A DNA stretch of 64,000 nucleotides from Jeotgalibacillus proteolyticus (GTDB lineage: Bacteria; Bacillota; Bacilli; Bacillales; Jeotgalibacillaceae): contig NZ_PREZ01000010.1 in NCBI RefSeq assembly GCF_002926065.1, forward strand, positions 1-64,000, read 5' to 3'. Shown here one piece after another: positions 56,170 through 64,000 of the stretch (positions are counted from its first letter, which is position 1; every line of letters starts with the position of its first letter). The notes below the pieces were generated by a model. The model made no database searches, had not been told where the DNA came from, and was given only the letters and a program-made list of their open reading frames with translations. Both the position numbers and the translations under genes were made by a program.

Positions 56170-58005
56170 ATGCTGCGCTATTTGATGAAGACTCTCCAGG
56201 GTCAATTTCTTCTGGTTGGTATTTTATTCACTGGATTTGGATTTATCTTCGCAGGAGTTAATGAGGGTTATAGTCCATTTTTATTTTATATTGCCATTTT
56301 CTTCTTAGGTTTTTTTACTGCAAAAGAAGCGGTCGTTGAGACCGTTAAATCAAAATCGCCCAATGTGGATTTGTTAATGCTGCTCGCGGCAATTGGAGCT
56401 GTTTCGATTAATTATGAATCTGAAGCGGCTGTTTTACTGTTGATTTTTGCCGGTGCAGAAGCGCTGGAGGATTATGCCTCAAACAAATCAACAAAAGCGA
56501 TATCGGAATTAATGTCTCAGGTTCCTTCTACCGCTCATGTGTTAAAGGAAAGTGGAGAAGTCGTTGAGGTTCCGACTGAACGTTTGGAGCTTGGGGACAT
56601 GGTGGTTGTATCGAAAGGAGAACAAATTCCGATTGATGGGTTTACGGATCGAAACACGATGGTCAACGAATCTGCTTTAACGGGCGAAGCGGTTCCTGTT
56701 GAAAAAGAAGACGGGGCTGAAGTATTTGCCGGAACGATTAATGAGGGGAATGTTTTTTATCTGAAAGTGAATAAACGAAGCAGTGAAACGGTTTTTTCAA
56801 ACATTATTCGAATGGTTGAAGAAGCACAAAATAGACCCTCTAACATTTCTAAATTTATCGACCGGATTGAATCGAAATATGTCATTGGCGTCTTGCTCGC
56901 TGTTCCGATTTTTATCGCCATCCTGTATTTAGTTAACGGTTTTACGTTTCAGGAGGCCTTTTACAGAGGGATGGTCCTGCTGACAGTCGCCAGTCCGTGT
57001 GCATTAGTCGCTTCTGTTACACCTGCTACACTAAGCGCCATTAGCAATGGAGCAAAAAATGGTGTGCTGTTTAAAGGCGGAGCGGCGATGGAAGCCCTTA
57101 GTACGATGGATATTCTGTACAGTGACAAAACTGGGACCATTACAATGGGTGATTTTAAAGTGGTGGATTATGAAGTGGATGAAGCCAGTTTAGCGGAAGT
57201 GGTGTATATGGAGCAGCAATCCAGCCATCCAATCGCCGAGGCAATTGTCGCTGCATTTAAGGAGTTAAACCTTGATTTGGTTGATCAGACACAGCCTGTC
57301 GAGGAAGCGGCCGGCTCCGGGGTTAGAAAAGGCGATATTAAAGTGGGGAAACCTGCTGCTTTTGAGGGCTATGAAGATCCCGCTCATTACCGCAGTAAAG
57401 AAACAGCAGGCAATACAACGATCCTTGTAGGAAAAGATCATATAATTATCGGCTATTTGTCGCTTTCAGACCAGGTCCGTAAAGAATCCGCACCGGCTAT
57501 TTCCGGATTTCAACGGGAGGGTGTAGAGGTTACTTTGTTAACCGGGGATAATGAAAAGGCAGCAAAAAAAGTTGCCGATGAGGTAGGGATTAGTCATTAC
57601 GTTGCATCACTCCTGCCGGAGGATAAAATTAAATTTATTCATAACAGCAAGGAGAAGAACAAAGTAGTTGGGATGATCGGGGACGGGATCAACGATGCTC
57701 CGGCACTCGCAAACGCAGATATCGGTATTGCAATGGGGAGCGGATCCTCTGTTGCCATGGAGTCAGCGGATGTTGTTATCGTGAAAAATGATTTATCCAA
57801 ATTATTCTCAAGTTTTAAACTCAGCCATAAGCTGAATCGAATTATTTCAGCGAATGTTTTCTTTTCAATTGCGGTAATTATTGTACTGGTCATATTAAAC
57901 CTTTTCGGCTTGTTAAATTTGCCTACAGCTGTCCTGTTTCATGAAGGGTCAACGATTTTAGTGATTTTAAACGGACTGCGATTAGTAAGACAGGGACAGG
58001 AATAA
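56170..58005 (+). CDS. pfeT: P1B-type metal ATPase, PfeT-like Fe(II) exporter
   Basis: About 611 aa; ATP-driven metal efflux pump of the plasma membrane. No N-terminal heavy-metal-associated domain. SPC (275-277) in the fourth membrane helix, phosphorylation aspartate D319 in DKTGT, TGEA actuator loop, and GDGINDAP. HEGST starting at H591 in the last helix is the mark of P1B4 ATPases, which include PfeT (formerly ZosA) and Listeria FrvA. ATG at 56170 is preferred to the TTG at 56164 for spacing from TAGGTGA. The PerR and Fur boxes upstream match the known control of pfeT. Zinc or cobalt export is the main alternative. Confidence 0.85.
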   Translation: MLRYLMKTLQGQFLLVGILFTGFGFIFAGVNEGYSPFLFYIAIFFLGFFTAKEAVVETVKSKSPNVDLLMLLAAIGAVSINYESEAAVLLLIFAGAEALEDYASNKSTKAISELMSQVPSTAHVLKESGEVVEVPTERLELGDMVVVSKGEQIPIDGFTDRNTMVNESALTGEAVPVEKEDGAEVFAGTINEGNVFYLKVNKRSSETVFSNIIRMVEEAQNRPSNISKFIDRIESKYVIGVLLAVPIFIAILYLVNGFTFQEAFYRGMVLLTVASPCALVASVTPATLSAISNGAKNGVLFKGGAAMEALSTMDILYSDKTGTITMGDFKVVDYEVDEASLAEVVYMEQQSSHPIAEAIVAAFKELNLDLVDQTQPVEEAAGSGVRKGDIKVGKPAAFEGYEDPAHYRSKETAGNTTILVGKDHIIIGYLSLSDQVRKESAPAISGFQREGVEVTLLTGDNEKAAKKVADEVGISHYVASLLPEDKIKFIHNSKEKNKVVGMIGDGINDAPALANADIGIAMGSGSSVAMESADVVIVKNDLSKLFSSFKLSHKLNRIISANVFFSIAVIIVLVILNLFGLLNLPTAVLFHEGSTILVILNGLRLVRQGQE

Positions 58006-58038
58006 AATGAATTTGGATGGTAAAATGGCTGGGTTATA

Positions 58039-58138
58039 AAGAGGCTGAGACAAAACCATTGTTTTATAAACGTGAGGTGAACGGAGCGTAAGGCGGCGAC
58101 TCCTGCGGGAAGAAGCGGGAGCTTGAGATCCGCTTCTA
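58039..58138. repeat. GC-rich intergenic repeat, truncated copy
   Basis: After AGAGGCTGAGACAAAACCA, a common flank of this element, the sequence repeats the left part of the 55831 copy (CGTGAGGTGAACGGAG to GCTTGAGATCCGCTT) in the same orientation and then breaks off. The right arm is lost, and the cwlD upstream region begins. Confidence 0.75.
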
Positions 58139-58195
58139 CATAAAGTAAGACAAGCATATACTAGTCCATCCTTCAAAATGGCAGGTGGGCGTTTA

Positions 58196-58915
58196 ATGAA
58201 AAAGAAGATCATTTCACTTGTGGTTATGATAGCAGTGGCAGCTGTCGTGTTGGGGCTGCGGGTTGACCGTGTGGTGGTCAATACCATTCAGGAGTGGAGA
58301 ATGCCCCTTGCCGGCAAGGTGATCGTCATTGATCCGGGCCATGGGGGAGCAGACGGCGGAGCATCCTATGAAACGATCCTGGAAAAGAATCTGACGCTGA
58401 CGATCTCAAGACAGCTCCAGGCTTACTTAGAAGAACAGGGTGCTATTGTGAAGCTGACACGAGAAAAGGATATGGATCTTGCTGATGAGGCTACAAAAGG
58501 ATATAGAAATCGAAAGCGGGAGGACTTAAAGCATCGCCTTGACCTTCTAAACGACAAGGATAATGATTTGTTCATCAGTATCCATTTAAATGCGATTCCT
58601 CAGACGCAATGGAGCGGCGCCCAAACCTTTTATACAAATTATCATGATGATAACGAGCGGATTGCCCGCTTTGTTCAGCACGAGCTCGTACGTCATCTGC
58701 CGAAAAATGACCGCAGAGCCAAGCCAATTGACGGGATTTATGTGCTTAGTCATGCGAAAACGCCAGGAATTTTGGTAGAGGCAGGATTTTTGTCAAATCC
58801 TGAAGAGAGGTACTGGCTCCTGCAGGATGAATATCAGCAGAGTGTCGCAGCATCCATTTATCTTGGCATCTTACGTCATTATTCCGATGAAGAAACCATA
58901 GTGGAGGAATATTAG
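58196..58915 (+). CDS. cwlD: N-acetylmuramoyl-L-alanine amidase CwlD
   Basis: About 239 aa. An N-terminal signal or anchor helix (residues ~4-24) is followed by the Amidase_3 domain. Zinc ligands are seen in IDPGHGGADGG (His), the EKNLTL glutamate and SIHLNAIP (His); the catalytic glutamate is in LVEAGFLSN. CwlD makes muramic delta-lactam in spore cortex together with PdaA. ATG at 58196 has AGGTGGG 6 nt upstream. A mother-cell sigma-E promoter is expected, but I see only a weak CATATACT box near 58155. Confidence 0.93.
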   Translation: MKKKIISLVVMIAVAAVVLGLRVDRVVVNTIQEWRMPLAGKVIVIDPGHGGADGGASYETILEKNLTLTISRQLQAYLEEQGAIVKLTREKDMDLADEATKGYRNRKREDLKHRLDLLNDKDNDLFISIHLNAIPQTQWSGAQTFYTNYHDDNERIARFVQHELVRHLPKNDRRAKPIDGIYVLSHAKTPGILVEAGFLSNPEERYWLLQDEYQQSVAASIYLGILRHYSDEETIVEEY

Positions 58916-59012
58916 GCAGTAAAAAAACGGCAGGCTCCCTTCACAGACATTCGAAAAGCCCTATGTTATACTGACATAGAATGTAAACGAATTCAATGAA
59001 GGGGTGTCAGAT

Positions 59013-60065
59013 TTGATTACAGAACAACAGGTCCATGAACTCATCGGCTCAATGCAAGATCCGATCCTACATACAACACTCGCTGAAACCGGCGGGATTG
59101 TTGAAATTTCCATTAAAGAAGAAAAGAACCATGTAAGTGTCAAAATTGCTTTAGCAAAAACAGGCACGCCTGAACAAATGCAGCTGCAGATGGCTGTGGT
59201 TGAGGCGCTAAAAGGAGCAGGAGCAGATACAGTGGGCATTCGTTTCACTGAGCTTCCTCCTGAGGCACTCGAGCAGTTCAGAGGAACACAGGGAGACGCT
59301 GTAGAGGATAATTTGCTTTCTCCTAACAATAAGGTTCAGTTTATTGCAATTGCCAGCGGAAAAGGCGGCGTCGGAAAATCTACGGTATCCGTTAATTTAG
59401 CAGTTGCTTTAGCACGCGCAGGCAAAAAGGTCGGCTTAATTGATGCGGATATTTACGGTTTTAGTGTGCCGGATATGATGGGTATTAATAAGCGTCCTGT
59501 TGTTCGGGGAGAGCGGATTATCCCGGTCGACCGGTTTGGTGTTCAGGTAATTTCCATGGCCTTTTTTGTAGAGGACAATGCTCCGGTTATTTGGCGCGGA
59601 CCGATGCTTGGAAAAATGCTGAACAGCTTCTTCACAGAAGTTGAGTGGGGAGAGCTTGATTATTTATTGCTTGATCTGCCGCCGGGCACTGGGGATGTCG
59701 CGCTCGATGTCCACGCCCTTTTGCCGTCAAGTAAGGAAATTATTGTGACAACCCCTCACCCAACAGCGGCATTTGTAGCAGCACGAGCTGGTGCGATGGC
59801 GCTGCAGACAGACCATTCCATTCTTGGTGTGGTAGAGAATATGTCTTATTACGAAAGTAAGAAAACAGGAGAACGTGAATACGTCTTTGGCCAGGGAGGA
59901 GGAGAAAAGCTTGCAGATGAGCTTCGTACAGATCTCCTTGGGAAGCTGCCGCTGCGTCAGCCTGATTGGGACGAAAATGATTTTGCCCCTTCCGTTTACG
60001 GGGAGGACCATGAGCTCGGTAAAATCTATGCCGGTATCGCTCAACAGGTAATCGAACGAACGTAA
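59013..60065 (+). CDS. salA: SalA, Mrp/NBP35-family P-loop ATPase
   Basis: About 350 aa. An N-terminal MIP18-like (DUF59) domain precedes an MRP-type ATPase with the deviant Walker A GKGGVGKST. TTG at 59013 matches the B. subtilis N-terminus (MI-E-V pattern) and has AAGGGGTG 6 nt upstream. The C-terminal CXXC cluster-binding pair of classical Mrp proteins is missing (NMSYYESKKTGE here), as in B. subtilis SalA. SalA there controls protease and stress genes; Fe-S carrier activity is therefore doubtful. Confidence 0.93.
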   Translation: MITEQQVHELIGSMQDPILHTTLAETGGIVEISIKEEKNHVSVKIALAKTGTPEQMQLQMAVVEALKGAGADTVGIRFTELPPEALEQFRGTQGDAVEDNLLSPNNKVQFIAIASGKGGVGKSTVSVNLAVALARAGKKVGLIDADIYGFSVPDMMGINKRPVVRGERIIPVDRFGVQVISMAFFVEDNAPVIWRGPMLGKMLNSFFTEVEWGELDYLLLDLPPGTGDVALDVHALLPSSKEIIVTTPHPTAAFVAARAGAMALQTDHSILGVVENMSYYESKKTGEREYVFGQGGGEKLADELRTDLLGKLPLRQPDWDENDFAPSVYGEDHELGKIYAGIAQQVIERT

Positions 60066-60086
60066 AAAACGATTGATAAGAAAGAA

Positions 60087-60126
60087 ACGAGCATAAAACC
60101 ACGAAGGTTTTATGCTCGTTTTTTAT
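60087..60126. terminator. shared terminator of salA and gerD
   Basis: A perfect 14-bp stem (60087-60100 with 60106-60119) with a 5-base loop sits between the convergent genes. It has a T-tract on the plus strand and an A/G-rich left flank, so it ends salA well and may serve gerD on the minus strand. Confidence 0.9.
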
Positions 60127-60128
60127 TG

Positions 60129-60803
60129 CTATGCACCACCACCATTACTGCCATCACCTTCACCGCTGCCGCCGGAGCCTGTATCGTCGGCTCCGCCAGT
60201 GCCGCTGTCACCGCCGCCAGCACCTCCAGCACCACCGCCTTGAGTGCCGCCGGAAGGCTCTCCCTCACCTATTTTTTTTGCTGCTTCAAGAAGAATATCC
60301 TGCAGCTCTTTTTGAACGAGGGGACTGTTCATGACTTCAATCATCTGTTTTTTTGTTTCTTCACGGAATTTTTGACTGTTCAATAAATTTAAGGTCTGCT
60401 CCTGAATGGATGGATCCTTTAGAAGTTCAAGCATCATGGCCTGATAATCCGGATCCTGCATGAGACCTTTAAGGAGTTCTTCATTTTGCTTATGCATGCT
60501 TTTGGCTAAAACCTCTGCAAACGCAGGATCTTTAAAGGTTTTTTCCCAGAACTGCTTGCCTTCGTCTGACAGGAGCTTGGAGTCGATGGTTTTCTTTACA
60601 ACATCCTGATCTAAAACAAGTTCTTTTTTTATTTCTTCATCCGACAGGAACTCCTGAACAGCTTTTTTGCCTTCGTTTGTTTTAAGTAAATCAATGACCA
60701 TTTGCTTTGTTTCGTCATAGCTTGCGGCTTTTTCGCCGCCTCCGCATGCGGATAATGACAGAATTATGGTAAATGCTATCCCTAGCATGAATAATTTTTT
60801 CAT
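60129..60803 (-). CDS. gerD: spore germination lipoprotein GerD
   Basis: 224 aa. Signal peptide with lipobox LSAC; the cysteine at residue 20 is the lipidation site. A helical middle domain (residues ~30-175) matches GerD, which organises nutrient-receptor clusters (the germinosome) in the inner spore membrane. The last ~45 residues are almost wholly Gly/Ser/Thr/Asp and are probably disordered. The GAAGAGGT site precedes its ATG. Forespore (sigma-G) expression is expected from the family. Confidence 0.94.
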   Translation of the reverse strand: MKKLFMLGIAFTIILSLSACGGGEKAASYDETKQMVIDLLKTNEGKKAVQEFLSDEEIKKELVLDQDVVKKTIDSKLLSDEGKQFWEKTFKDPAFAEVLAKSMHKQNEELLKGLMQDPDYQAMMLELLKDPSIQEQTLNLLNSQKFREETKKQMIEVMNSPLVQKELQDILLEAAKKIGEGEPSGGTQGGGAGGAGGGDSGTGGADDTGSGGSGEGDGSNGGGA

Positions 60804-60953
60804 ACCTCTTCACCCCCAAACATCAAATTTCTACTTATAGCTTTTGCATTCCGGGGTAAAATATTCGTGTTCACAACGTAGTCATGGATTTTTCAAATGG
60901 TGATTGGTACAATCGAAGGAGAGTTTGTAAATTAATTGCTGGGGGATAAATAC

Positions 60954-61613
60954 GTGACTATCCGAAGTTGGATTCGATTTTTTTTCATGACACTGCTCGT
61001 AGGCGGTGTAACAACAGGAATTGTTGGCATTGCCGTTCGCTGGAATGAGCTGATGAACTTATTAAACGGCCAGGATATCGTTGAGGTAATGTCTGTTATT
61101 GTCTGGATGGTTGGAGTAGGGATGACATTCAGTGTACTGAGCCAAATGGGTTACTTTGCCTACCTTACAATCCACCAATTTGGACTGAGCATATTCCGCT
61201 CACTAAAATTATGGAATGCTGTGCAACTCGTGCTTGTTGCATTTGTTATATTTGATTTAGTTTATTTCAGGTTCACTACATTTGCAGGGCAAGGAGAGTC
61301 GTTGCTTCCTTACATCGGCTTAGCAGGCTTTCTTTTATCCGTAGGGCTGCTTGTTGCTTATCTGAAAACAAGACAGGCAAGCAAATCACTTTTTCCATCT
61401 GCACTCTTTTTTATGGTCGTTGTTACCACCCTTGAATGGCTTCCGGTTTTGAGAAGCAATGAGGGCTACTGGCTTATCACGATTATGTTCACGCTGATGG
61501 CGACCAATGCGTACCAAATACTGTCGCTTCCAAAATATAATCAGCGTTCTGTTAAAGAACGTGAAGAGCGGCTTGCCCGTAAAGCTGCAAGGCAAAATGC
61601 AGCAGCGAAATAG
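60954..61613 (+). CDS. kbaA: KinB-signalling pathway activation protein KbaA
   Basis: About 219 aa integral membrane protein with six predicted helices, starting RSWIRFFFMTLLVGGVTTG. VIVWMVGVGMTFSVLSQMGYFAYLTIHQFGLSIFR-type segments are the family core. It supports KinB input into the sporulation phosphorelay. GTG at 60954 is used because GGGGGAT lies 8 nt upstream; TTG at 60936 lacks a well-spaced site. The C-terminal 30 residues are basic and cytoplasmic. Confidence 0.93.
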   Translation: MTIRSWIRFFFMTLLVGGVTTGIVGIAVRWNELMNLLNGQDIVEVMSVIVWMVGVGMTFSVLSQMGYFAYLTIHQFGLSIFRSLKLWNAVQLVLVAFVIFDLVYFRFTTFAGQGESLLPYIGLAGFLLSVGLLVAYLKTRQASKSLFPSALFFMVVVTTLEWLPVLRSNEGYWLITIMFTLMATNAYQILSLPKYNQRSVKEREERLARKAARQNAAAK

Positions 61614-61624
61614 AGGCTTAAAAG

Positions 61625-61652
61625 AAGATCTCCAAACAGGGGATCTTTTTTT
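61625..61652 (+). terminator. terminator after kbaA
   Basis: AGATCTCC pairs with GGGGATCT (one T-G pair) around AAACA, followed by seven Ts. Confidence 0.88.
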
Positions 61653-61833
61653 GTTCTGTAACTTTTTAGTTTTTTAGAAAACAATGAAGTTAAACTGGCT
61701 GAGAATTATAGTAAATGGTAAATAAGTATGGAATAAAATGTTTATTCCTCAGTCAGAGCCGTTAAAAGGTGATTATTCGACAAAATAATAGAAATTCTTT
61801 GGAGGCCATTTATGTAAAAGTATTCACTTATAT

Positions 61834-61849
61834 GTTCTTAATAAAGAAT
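61834..61849. repeat. GTTCTT dyad, copy 1
   Basis: GTTCTTAATAAAGAAT, an inverted repeat that recurs exactly at 62046-62061 and in related form at 61911-61926. It lies 43 bp upstream of the extended -10 box. Confidence 0.7.
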
Positions 61850-61888
61850 ATTTAGTTATATATACCTATAAATGAATATAGTAATCTA

Positions 61889-61897
61889 TGTTATACT
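61889..61897 (+). promoter_or_regulatory. extended -10 promoter of the ydaL-like gene
   Basis: TGTTATACT: a TG one base before TATACT, without a good -35 box. The predicted start is near 61904, giving a leader of about 228 nt that contains two of the three dyads. Confidence 0.6.
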
Positions 61898-61910
61898 CAT
61901 GGAGCAAAAT

Positions 61911-61926
61911 GTTCTTTATAAGGAAC
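61911..61926. repeat. GTTCTT dyad, copy 2 (more symmetric)
   Basis: GTTCTTTATAAGGAAC, a dyad with only one mismatched pair, directly after the predicted transcription start, where a bound repressor would block the promoter. Confidence 0.7.
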
Positions 61927-62045
61927 GATTTTATTCTAAAATTTTTTGGTGCGCTGCCTAGAAAGGAGATGAAAAGGGATAATTCGTCATCACTTCTTAT
62001 GAAATTCAGTGCTATGGCACTTTATGGGCTTAGTATGGGAAAAAA

Positions 62046-62061
62046 GTTCTTAATAAAGAAT
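62046..62061. repeat. GTTCTT dyad, copy 3
   Basis: Exact 16-base copy of the 61834 site, about 70 bp before the ydaL-like start codon. Between 61927 and 62131 there is no gene I can support; small hairpins such as GTGCTATGGCAC (near 62010) are visible. Confidence 0.7.
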
Positions 62062-62131
62062 TATTGTTTTCTTTGTTAAGCAACTAGCTCGCTTCGCTAC
62101 AGAAAATTAAGACTGCATGGGAGGAATGAAA

Positions 62132-63880
62132 ATGAATAATAGTAAAACGACTAAAAGAAAGTGCCTGGCGGCAGCTTTTATCATCACACTGTTGTTTTCT
62201 ATTTTTCTTTCTACACCACAGAGCATTGCTGAGGTTAAGGAGGAACAAGCTAAGATTGTTGTTGTCTATACTTCAAAGGAAAACGAAATTAATGAATATC
62301 AGCGGCAGCTTGATATGCTGCTTGGTCATTTCTCAAAAGATATAACCTTCATTAGCAGTGCAGAAGTGGAGAAAAAGGATCTGGAAAATGCCACGCATCT
62401 AATTTATTACGGGCAGAAAAAAAGCCGTCTTCCTGAAACTTTCCCTGCTCTGCTGGAAGAATACACCGGTCCGTTTTTAGCCATAGGCTATAACACTGAA
62501 CAGCTTGGTGCACATTTTGACTTCATTCAATCGCACGGGGAAATTGCCATTGACCAGCTCTACTTTACTAATGATCCGAATACGTTGCTAAATGCGTCTT
62601 ATGGTAAAGCAATTAAGGTGAATATAAAGGGAAATACAGAGATTTTAGTCGAAGCCACTAAAGGATATGAGGACTCAATTGAACCCATTCTTGTTAAAAA
62701 TCAAAACCACTATTATTTTGCCATCGATGACATTGCGCTAAACGAAACAATTTTTCTAGGAGAGATTTTACATACTTTATTTGAAACAGGGGAGAGATCC
62801 TCTTCTCGGCCCGCCTATCTTCGTTTAGAGGATGTGCACCCGCTTGTGGACCCTGTTCCGTTACAGGAAATTGCAGAAATTTTAAAGGGTAAAAACATTC
62901 CCTACATGATTGCTGTCATCCCGGTTTACACTAGCCCTCAAACAGGGGAAAAGCATTATTTCTCAGACTCACCAGCCCTGCTGAAAGTGCTGAAACAAAT
63001 GCAGAAAGATGGAGCCAGCATTGTGCTCCACGGCTACACTCATCAATATCGCTCGAGTGAAACGGGAGAAGGTTTTGAGTTTTGGGATGTTGAAAATAAT
63101 TTGCCGGTTTATGCATCTTCAGACGAGGAGTTCAATTTAAAAGAGAAAAGCGAATTTAAAACAGCTGAAGAGTATGAGAAATATATGGATGGCCTTAAGC
63201 AATTCGAGCGGGAGTATATTCAAACCAAATTAACAAGGGGCATTCAGGAACTCGTGAACTACGGGCTGCATCCTTTAGCTTTTGAAGCGCCGCATTACAC
63301 GATGTCGCAAAATGGGTATCAGGTTGTATCCGACTATTTTTCAACCTACGTTGGCCAGGTGCAACTAAGTGATGAGGACTGGAGGACGATGGACGGAACC
63401 CCTTATATAAGCACCCCATCCTTCTTAAATGGAATGGAGCTTTTACCTGAGACGCTAGGTTTTATAGAGGAAGATAACCCTAATTCACTGAAAGACATTC
63501 AGTCGAAATCAGAAAGAATTCAGATGACTGAAAATGGAATTGCAGCTGCATTTTATCACCCTTATCTTGGGTCAGAGGGTCTTTATGACGTACTGAATGA
63601 AATGGAAAGGATCCCTCATTTAGAATGGATCGATTTAAAACAAAGAGATATAAGTGTTCAAGCGGATAACGTCAGCATTTATACAATAAACGGGGAGGTC
63701 ATTGCCGATGTAAAAAACGGTGCACTACTTATGACTTCCTGGGATTTTTCTATGTACCATATTAAAGGATTTCTTAAAACAGCGATATGGGGAATGGCGA
63801 TTTTAGGAGGAGTAGCTGTATGGCTATTCGTAGTGTTTACTATTCATCTTCAAACCAGGAGTACAAAAATGGAAGGGTGA
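62132..63880 (+). CDS. DUF2334 deacetylase-fold membrane protein, YdaL-like
   Basis: About 582 aa. N-terminal signal or anchor helix (residues ~10-35); an extracytoplasmic domain with polysaccharide-deacetylase-like metal motifs (YLRLEDVHP around 230 with the aspartate, LHGYTHQY around 300 with two histidines, EAPHYT around 390); one C-terminal transmembrane helix (~550-570). The ATG at 62132 has GGGAGG 7 nt upstream; two earlier in-frame ATGs overlap that site. In B. subtilis YdaL is followed by the glycosyltransferase YdaM in an exopolysaccharide operon, and here a similar partial gene follows at 5 nt. A role in trimming an exopolysaccharide is inferred. Confidence 0.75.
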   Translation: MNNSKTTKRKCLAAAFIITLLFSIFLSTPQSIAEVKEEQAKIVVVYTSKENEINEYQRQLDMLLGHFSKDITFISSAEVEKKDLENATHLIYYGQKKSRLPETFPALLEEYTGPFLAIGYNTEQLGAHFDFIQSHGEIAIDQLYFTNDPNTLLNASYGKAIKVNIKGNTEILVEATKGYEDSIEPILVKNQNHYYFAIDDIALNETIFLGEILHTLFETGERSSSRPAYLRLEDVHPLVDPVPLQEIAEILKGKNIPYMIAVIPVYTSPQTGEKHYFSDSPALLKVLKQMQKDGASIVLHGYTHQYRSSETGEGFEFWDVENNLPVYASSDEEFNLKEKSEFKTAEEYEKYMDGLKQFEREYIQTKLTRGIQELVNYGLHPLAFEAPHYTMSQNGYQVVSDYFSTYVGQVQLSDEDWRTMDGTPYISTPSFLNGMELLPETLGFIEEDNPNSLKDIQSKSERIQMTENGIAAAFYHPYLGSEGLYDVLNEMERIPHLEWIDLKQRDISVQADNVSIYTINGEVIADVKNGALLMTSWDFSMYHIKGFLKTAIWGMAILGGVAVWLFVVFTIHLQTRSTKMEG

Positions 63881-63885
63881 TTTTA

Positions 63886-64000
63886 ATGGCTGATTTTATA
63901 TTATATACATCACTTTTTTTAATCTGGATCATGCTGTTCTATCATGCATTTCTTATGATTGGCGGTTATTTTCATTCACTAAAGTATCGGGAGTTTGAGA
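63886..64000 (+). CDS. partial N-terminus of a YdaM-like glycosyltransferase
   Basis: Runs off the window after 38 codons. Begins MADFILYTSLFLIWIMLFYH, one hydrophobic helix, then HAFLMIGGYFHSLKYREFE. A leading membrane helix followed by a short basic segment is common in processive family 2 glycosyltransferases. GGAAGGGTGA precedes the ATG. Position after a YdaL-like gene supports the call, but the catalytic region is not in view. Confidence 0.55.
   Translation, partial: MADFILYTSLFLIWIMLFYHAFLMIGGYFHSLKYREFE

Noticed and set aside
61888-62079. 63-codon open frame in the ydaL upstream region
   Set aside because: No plausible ribosome binding site, odd composition, and it covers the promoter and two dyads; the region is better explained as regulatory DNA.
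61900-62131. c-di-GMP (GEMM) or c-di-AMP (ydaO-type) riboswitch in the ydaL leader
   Set aside because: The conserved core words of either class are not present; only short local hairpins are seen.

Overview
The window is a chromosomal segment of an endospore-forming Bacillaceae bacterium (Firmicutes, moderate to low GC). Gene order follows the Bacillus subtilis chromosome from the end of an rRNA operon, through the ctsR/clpC stress operon and the large transcription/translation super-cluster, to the kbaA region. Several genes belong to sporulation or germination (sigH, cwlD, gerD, kbaA). The organism cannot be named to genus from the sequence alone. All functional calls rest on recognisable protein families and motifs read from the sequence; no database search was run.

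Layout. 1-215: the 3' part of a 5S-like rRNA fused to unrelated GC-rich sequence, then a terminator. 364-1428 (minus): a nitronate monooxygenase lying between the rRNA operon and ctsR. 1580-8733: the CtsR-controlled heat-shock operon ctsR-mcsA-mcsB-clpC followed by radA and disA. 8936-12758: yacL, ispD, ispF, gltX. 12841-17601: a cysteine-specific T-box leader, cysE-cysS, then mrnC, rlmB, rae1 and sigH. 17762-34696: rpmG, secE, nusG, rplKA, rplJL (with an L10-type leader), ybxB, rpoBC, rplGB, rpsL, rpsG, fusA, tuf. 34950-50240: the fused S10-spc-alpha clusters (rpsJ to rplQ) including secY, adk, map, a KOW-domain gene, infA and rpmJ. 50290-54920: ecfA1-ecfA2-ecfT, truA, and rplM-rpsI behind an L13-type leader. 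55031-61613: a methyltransferase, a P1B-type metal ATPase resembling the iron exporter PfeT, cwlD, salA, gerD (minus) and kbaA. 62132-64000: a DUF2334 protein resembling YdaL and the start of what looks like its YdaM-type glycosyltransferase partner.

How the genes work together. Most of the window builds the gene-expression machinery: RNA polymerase subunits, about 29 ribosomal proteins, elongation factors, initiation factor IF1, NusG, rRNA and tRNA modification enzymes, and SecE/SecY for export. It is punctuated by leader RNAs and terminators that let sub-blocks be controlled separately. The first block couples protein quality control (CtsR, McsA/B arginine phosphorylation, ClpC) with DNA integrity signalling (RadA, DisA).

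The most rewarding accessory observations are as follows. The pfeT-like gene has a PerR box at its transcription start and a Fur box upstream, the dual layout known for iron-efflux ATPases of this family. A candidate terminator/antiterminator leader lies between rplQ and ecfA1. Three copies of a GTTCTT-type dyad surround the promoter of the ydaL-like gene. The 5S-like gene at the left edge is chimeric. The rest is strongly conserved core genome.
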